Source: Nocardia ninae NBRC 108245 (GTDB taxonomy: Bacteria > Actinomycetota > Actinomycetes > Mycobacteriales > Mycobacteriaceae). From it: a stretch of 52,779 nt of DNA. The position numbers were made by a program, and so were the translations under genes. The notes under the pieces were generated by a model. It saw only the letters and a program-made list of their open reading frames with translations. It was not told the origin of the DNA and did not search any database. Position 1 is the stretch's first letter, and every line of letters starts with the position of its first letter. This document shows positions 48,622 through 52,779 of this stretch, piece by piece. The stretch is taken from assembly GCF_007990755.1 (NCBI RefSeq), contig NZ_BJXA01000066.1, forward strand, positions 1 to 52,779, given 5' to 3'.

Positions 48622-50469
48622 GTGCCCGCCAGCTTCGCCGACACGACGTTCACCGATCCGTCTCGGATCCGGAACTTTTGCATCATCGCGCACATCGATC
48701 ACGGGAAGTCGACGCTGGCCGATCGGATGCTGCAACTGACCGGTGTGGTCGAGGAGCGGCAGATGCGCGCCCAATATCTGGACCGGATGGATATCGAGCG
48801 TGAGCGCGGCATCACCATCAAGGCGCAGAACGTGCGGCTGCCGTGGCAGGTGGACGGCACGGATTACGTGCTGCACCTGATCGATACGCCGGGCCACGTC
48901 GACTTCACCTACGAGGTGTCGCGCGCACTGGAGGCCTGCGAGGGCGCGGTGCTGCTGGTCGACGCGGCGCAAGGGATCGAGGCGCAGACGCTGGCGAACC
49001 TGTACCTGGCGCTGGACAAGGATCTGACGATCATCCCGGTGCTCAACAAGATCGACCTGCCCGCCGCCGACCCCGACCGCTACGCGGCCGAGATCGCGCA
49101 CATCATCGGCTGCGACGCCGATGACGTGCTGCGGGTCTCGGGCAAGACCGGTGTCGGCGTGACCGAACTGCTCGACGAGGTCATCAAGACGGTGCCCGCG
49201 CCGGTCGGCGACCCGGACGCGCCCGCTCGCGCGATGATCTTCGACTCGGTCTACGACACCTACCGTGGCGTCGTCACTTATGTCCGCGTGGTGGACGGCA
49301 AGCTCACCCCGCGCGAGAAGATCAAGATGATGTCCACCGGCGCCACGCACGAGATGCTGGAGATCGGCATCGTGTCGCCGGAGCCCAAGCCGACCCAGGG
49401 CCTGGGTGTCGGCGAGGTGGGCTACTTGATCACCGGCGTGAAGGACGTGCGCCAGTCGAAGGTCGGCGACACGGTGACCGCCATGCGCAACGGTGCGACC
49501 GAGCCGCTCACCGGTTACCGCGAGCCGCGCCCGATGGTGTACTCCGGTCTCTACCCGGTCGACGGCTCCGACTACCCGGACCTGCGCGACGCCTTGGAGA
49601 AGCTGCAGCTCAATGACGCCGCCCTGACCTACGAGCCGGAAACCTCGGTGGCGCTGGGCTTCGGCTTCCGCTGCGGGTTCCTCGGCCTGCTGCACATGGA
49701 GATCACCCGGGAGCGGCTGCAACGCGAGTTCGACCTCGACCTGATCTCCACCGCGCCCAACGTGGTCTACACCGTAGAGATGGAGGACGGCACCAAGCAT
49801 GTCGTCACCAATCCCTCGTACTGGCCGGAGGGCAAGGTCCGCCACGTCTTCGAGCCGGTGGTGAAGTGCACCGTCATCTCGCCGAGTGAGTTCATCGGCT
49901 CGATCATGGAGCTGTGCCAGGCGCGCCGCGGCGAGCTCGGTGGCATGGACTACCTGTCCGAGACCCGCGTCGAGCTGCGCTACACCATGCCGATGGCGGA
50001 GATCATCTTCGACTTCTTCGACTCGCTGAAGTCGCGCACCCGCGGCTACGCCAGCCTCGACTACGAAGAGTCGGGCGTGCAGGACGCGGCGCTGGTCAAG
50101 GTCGACATCCTGCTCCAGGGTGAGGCAGTGGACGCGTTCAGCGCGATCGTGCACAAGGACGCCGCGCAGGCCTACGGCAACAAGATGACCAGCAAGCTGC
50201 GCGAACTCATCCCGCGCCAGCAGTTCGAGGTGCCCATCCAGGCCGCCATCGGCTCGCGCATCATCGCCCGCGAAAACATCCGCGCCATCCGCAAAGACGT
50301 GCTCGCCAAGTGCTACGGCGGCGACATCAGCCGCAAGCGCAAACTGCTGGAGAAGCAGAAGGAAGGCAAGAAGCGGATGAAGACGATCGGCCGCGTCGAC
50401 GTCCCGCAGGAAGCCTTCGTGGCTGCGCTCTCCTCCGACGCCGCGTCGGACAAGCCGAAGGGGAAGTAG
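48622..50469 (+). CDS. lepA: Elongation factor 4 (LepA)
   Basis: The 615-residue GTPase is LepA/EF4. G1 is [13 protein letters not shown] (residues 23-35), then [22 protein letters not shown] and a G5 loop. Translation-factor domains II and III follow, then the LepA-specific C-terminal domain with [32 protein letters not shown]. It acts on stalled or mispositioned ribosomes under stress. GAGGAGTGGA before the GTG at 48622 supports this start; an ATG at 48610 is possible. Location matches Rv2404c, with the PemK-like gene divergent. Confidence 0.96.
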   Translation: MPASFADTTFTDPSRIRNFCIIAHIDHGKSTLADRMLQLTGVVEERQMRAQYLDRMDIERERGITIKAQNVRLPWQVDGTDYVLHLIDTPGHVDFTYEVSRALEACEGAVLLVDAAQGIEAQTLANLYLALDKDLTIIPVLNKIDLPAADPDRYAAEIAHIIGCDADDVLRVSGKTGVGVTELLDEVIKTVPAPVGDPDAPARAMIFDSVYDTYRGVVTYVRVVDGKLTPREKIKMMSTGATHEMLEIGIVSPEPKPTQGLGVGEVGYLITGVKDVRQSKVGDTVTAMRNGATEPLTGYREPRPMVYSGLYPVDGSDYPDLRDALEKLQLNDAALTYEPETSVALGFGFRCGFLGLLHMEITRERLQREFDLDLISTAPNVVYTVEMEDGTKHVVTNPSYWPEGKVRHVFEPVVKCTVISPSEFIGSIMELCQARRGELGGMDYLSETRVELRYTMPMAEIIFDFFDSLKSRTRGYASLDYEESGVQDAALVKVDILLQGEAVDAFSAIVHKDAAQAYGNKMTSKLRELIPRQQFEVPIQAAIGSRIIARENIRAIRKDVLAKCYGGDISRKRKLLEKQKEGKKRMKTIGRVDVPQEAFVAALSSDAASDKPKGK

Positions 50470-50502
50470 GGCCCGCCCGCTCCGGGACCGGATCGACCGA
50501 AC

Positions 50503-51861
50503 TCAGCCTGCGGGCTGCACGGCGATCCGGACCTGGAGGCGTACGCCACCTGCCGGGCTCTTGGCGAGTTCGGCTGTGCCGGAGTGTAATTCGGCTTGTT
50601 GCTGTACCAGCGCGAGACCCAGCCCCGAGCCGGGGGAACCCGGTCCTTTGACGAAACGGTCGAACGCCTTGGGGCACAAGGTGTCCGGGATGCCGGTTCC
50701 GTCGTCGTCGATGAGGATCTCCACCCTGTCTGCGGCGGGGCGGACGGTGATGGTGACGGTGTCGGCGTGACCGTGCTGGACGGCGTTGGCTACGGCGTTG
50801 GTGACGATGAGCATGAGGCCGCCGGGGAGGCCGGTTACCGTGACGGGCTCGCATTCGACGAGTTCGATGCGGACACCGGGGTGTCGGCGTTGCGCGTCTT
50901 GGGTTGCGCGGTCGAGGGTTTCGCAGAGGTCGAAGGGTTCGAAGATGTCGGGCTCGGTGAGTTCGCCGACGGCGAGCCGTTCGAGATCGGTGAGGGTGTT
51001 TTCGATCTGTTGTTCGGCGAAGAGCACCTCGTTGAGGATGGTGCCGCGCTGGTCGGCGGGAATCTCCTTGGTGGCCAGCACTTGTAGGTCGGTCCGCAAG
51101 GCGGTGAGCGGCGTGCGCAATTCGTGGGCGCAGACGGCGGCGAAATCGCGGGCGCTGGTGAGGGCGTGGTTGGTGGCGCGGTGGGCGGCCTCGAGCCGGG
51201 CGAGCATGCGGGTGATGGCGTCGGAGAGCTCCTCGGTCTCCTTGGCGCCGCGGCCGGACAGCGGTGGGAGCTCCTCGAGGGTGTCGATGCCGTGCGTCGC
51301 GGTGGCCAGTGTGCGCAGCGGTCGCGCGGCATAACCGGCCAGCAACCAGCCGAGCAGGGCGGCGACGACAGCGCCGGCCACCCCGATGCCGAGGCCGATG
51401 AGCTGGCTGCGGTGGATGGCCGAGGCGACCACGTCGCGGTTCGGATCGAGCGATACCAGCACACCGGGCAGGCCGTCGACCCGGGTCACCGCTGCGTCGC
51501 TGGGTACGCCGGGCACCGAGTATTCGGGGACATCGACGACCGAAGGGGCGCGGGCGTCCACCGAGGGTTGCGTTTCCGTGTACGGCGACGCGACAGACGG
51601 TGGGGGCAAAGGGGTTTCCGCATAGGGAGGTGTGCCGGGTGCCTGCGATCCCGGATACGGCGGCGGAAGCGGCTCCGCCGGAGCACCTTTGAACGGCGGC
51701 GCAACCCTTACCGCCATCGACGAAACGGTCTCGTCCAACTGCCGCTCGCCGGTCGCGTTGAGCAACGCGGCGAACGTGATGGTCAGGGTGAGGGCGACGA
51801 GCGCGGCGACGACCGCGGACACCAGCGCCACCCGGGTACGCAGCGACGGTGACCGCTTCAC
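50503..51861 (-). CDS. prrB: Sensor histidine kinase (PrrB-like)
   Basis: The 452-residue kinase has an N-terminal transmembrane helix at about residues 10-32 and an extracytoplasmic region of about 120 residues with a Pro-rich stretch ([14 protein letters not shown]). A second helix near 155, a HAMP domain ([18 protein letters not shown]), the H-box [12 protein letters not shown] (His246), and an ATPase domain follow (N-box [11 protein letters not shown]-box [17 protein letters not shown]). It would phosphorylate PrrA. The GTG at 51861 overlaps the response-regulator stop (GTGA). The Pro-rich sensor insert looks longer than in the mycobacterial PrrB I recall. The stimulus is unknown. Confidence 0.88.
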   Translation of the reverse strand: MKRSPSLRTRVALVSAVVAALVALTLTITFAALLNATGERQLDETVSSMAVRVAPPFKGAPAEPLPPPYPGSQAPGTPPYAETPLPPPSVASPYTETQPSVDARAPSVVDVPEYSVPGVPSDAAVTRVDGLPGVLVSLDPNRDVVASAIHRSQLIGLGIGVAGAVVAALLGWLLAGYAARPLRTLATATHGIDTLEELPPLSGRGAKETEELSDAITRMLARLEAAHRATNHALTSARDFAAVCAHELRTPLTALRTDLQVLATKEIPADQRGTILNEVLFAEQQIENTLTDLERLAVGELTEPDIFEPFDLCETLDRATQDAQRRHPGVRIELVECEPVTVTGLPGGLMLIVTNAVANAVQHGHADTVTITVRPAADRVEILIDDDGTGIPDTLCPKAFDRFVKGPGSPGSGLGLALVQQQAELHSGTAELAKSPAGGVRLQVRIAVQPAG

Positions 51862-52550
51862 GGCTGCTCCCGTAGTACGAAGCCGACCCCGCGCACGGTG
51901 TGCACCACCCGTGGCGCGCCCGGCGCCTCGAGCTTGCGCCGCAGATACGAGACGAACACATCGACCACATTGGTGTCGGTGGCGAAGTCGTAACCCCATA
52001 CGGCGGAAAGGATCTGCTCGCGACCGAGCACGATGCCCGGATGCTCGGCAAGCAAGGCGAGTACCTCGAACTCTCGTTTGGTCAGGTCGACCGGGGTGCC
52101 CGCGGCCAGCACCCGGTGCCCGGCCAGGTCGATCTGCACCTGACCGATCCGCACCTGGGTGCCGGGACGTTCGGCGGGGGTCACCCGGCGGCGCAGCAAA
52201 GCCCGCAGCCGGGCGACCAGCTCGCCTAGGTCGAAGGGTTTGGTGAGGTAATCGTCGGCGCCGCGTTCGAGGCAGGCGATGCGGTCGGTCACCGCGCTGC
52301 GCGCGCTGAGCACGCAGATCGGGATGTCGTTGCCCATCGCGCGCAACGCGGTGACCACGCCTTCACCGTCCAAGGTCGGCATGTTCACGTCCAACACCAT
52401 GGCGTCGGGGGCCGCGGTACGCACCATCGACAGCGCCTCGGCGCCGTCGCTCGCGGTCACCACCTCGAAATCGGAGAGTTCCAACCCGCGTCGTAGCGAG
52501 GCGAGCACGCGAACCTCGTCGTCCACGACCAAGATCCGGTGTCCGGTCAT
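51858..52550 (-). CDS. prrA: OmpR-family response regulator (PrrA-like)
   Basis: The 230-residue regulator has a receiver domain with acidic pocket VVDDE, phospho-acceptor Asp54 (MVLDVNMP) and the lysine in YLTKPF. A winged-helix DNA-binding domain follows ([41 protein letters not shown]). It closely resembles mycobacterial PrrA by eye, including DGAEAL and DLTKREF segments. PrrA is essential or near-essential in mycobacteria and controls respiration and cell-envelope genes. It is encoded first, overlapping prrB by 4 bp. Only 19 bp separate it from the partial gene upstream, so the promoter may lie beyond that gene. Confidence 0.93.
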   Translation of the reverse strand: MTGHRILVVDDEVRVLASLRRGLELSDFEVVTASDGAEALSMVRTAAPDAMVLDVNMPTLDGEGVVTALRAMGNDIPICVLSARSAVTDRIACLERGADDYLTKPFDLGELVARLRALLRRRVTPAERPGTQVRIGQVQIDLAGHRVLAAGTPVDLTKREFEVLALLAEHPGIVLGREQILSAVWGYDFATDTNVVDVFVSYLRRKLEAPGAPRVVHTVRGVGFVLREQP

Positions 52551-52569
52551 GGATCAACATTAGTCCCGG

Positions 52570-52779
52570 TCAGCGCACGCTGGCGACGACGCACCCCGGC
52601 TCACCCGGAGCGGCGGGCAGGGTTTCGGCCGGTGCGCCGGGTACGTCGTCGGCCGGGATCGCGGGCATGGGCGCGATCGGGACGGCGGGGACGGCACCGG
52701 GCGGCAGTTCGCGTTCGATGGTGACCCACGGGCCGTCCGGTCCTTCGCCCCGGGTGATCACCACCGGCTCGCTGGGATC
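52570..52779 (-). CDS. Partial CDS, C-terminus of an Ala/Pro-rich protein
   Basis: An open frame enters from the right edge and ends at 52570. The visible 69 residues read VVITRGEGPDGPWVTIEREL and then a Pro/Ala-rich tail (PAVPIAPMPAIPADD...) ending GCVVASVR. The 5' end lies outside the window. I do not recognise the protein; a secreted or membrane-linked protein with a proline-rich tail is possible. It lies directly upstream of prrA on the same strand, so it may be the first gene of the two-component operon. Confidence 0.5.
   Translation of the reverse strand, partial: DPSEPVVITRGEGPDGPWVTIERELPPGAVPAVPIAPMPAIPADDVPGAPAETLPAAPGEPGCVVASVR

Overview
The window is high-G+C actinobacterial chromosome, most consistent with Nocardia or a close mycolate-containing relative. 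Codon use is strongly G/C-ending, GTG starts and ATGA/GTGA stop-start overlaps are frequent, and there are PrrA/PrrB-, GpgP- and OctT-like proteins plus a mycothiol-linked fold. The block from proA to lepA keeps the order I recall from Mycobacterium tuberculosis (proA, MoxR, VWA, nadD, rsfS, gpgP, octT, degV, comEA, comEC, holA, rpsT, PemK-like, lepA), with lineage-specific insertions. I see no tRNA, rRNA, CRISPR array, phage or insertion sequence.

Layout. (a) 1-10.4 kb is accessory metabolism. It holds a glycosyltransferase, an ABC-2 permease without an ATPase, and an alpha/beta hydrolase behind a palindromic promoter. A minus-strand operon follows (HSL-type hydrolase, SDR, ferritin-like diiron protein, Baeyer-Villiger-type monooxygenase, MerR regulator) that resembles a rearranged mycobacterial mymA operon. 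Small membrane and SnoaL-like proteins and a 2-hydroxyacid dehydrogenase come next. (b) 10.5-17.6 kb has a stand-alone LigD-type polymerase, a MazEF-like pair, an RqlH-type helicase with a C-terminal phosphoribosyltransferase-like domain, a membrane diguanylate cyclase and an epoxide-hydrolase-like protein. (c) 17.6-22.4 kb (minus) carries ribokinase, a glutamine-synthetase-like enzyme coupled to an amidohydrolase (a split version of fungal FluG), and the RNA ligase RtcB. (d) 22.4-30.6 kb (plus) carries proA, then MoxR ATPase, VWA protein, YjbR-like protein, an HSP90-family ATPase and a TPR protein. This is the most system-like cluster in the window. (e) 30.6-40.7 kb is the NAD, ribosome-silencing, methylglucose lipopolysaccharide and DNA-uptake block. 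(f) 41-52.8 kb carries an LCP cell-wall ligase, small metabolic genes, an aldo/keto reductase divergent from an XRE regulator, rpsT, an aquaporin, a PemK-like protein, lepA and the prrAB two-component system.

Non-coding highlights are: (1) short reading frames whose ends overlap the neighbouring start codons, at five places, reminiscent of mycobacterial MIRU elements; (2) a 13-bp perfect inverted repeat enclosing the ribosome-binding site and start codon of the HSP90-family gene; (3) palindromic operators over predicted promoters of two lipid- or ester-related units; (4) a run of stem-loops before the LCP gene; and (5) several strong hairpins at operon ends. All coordinates and motifs were read by eye. 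No database search was possible.
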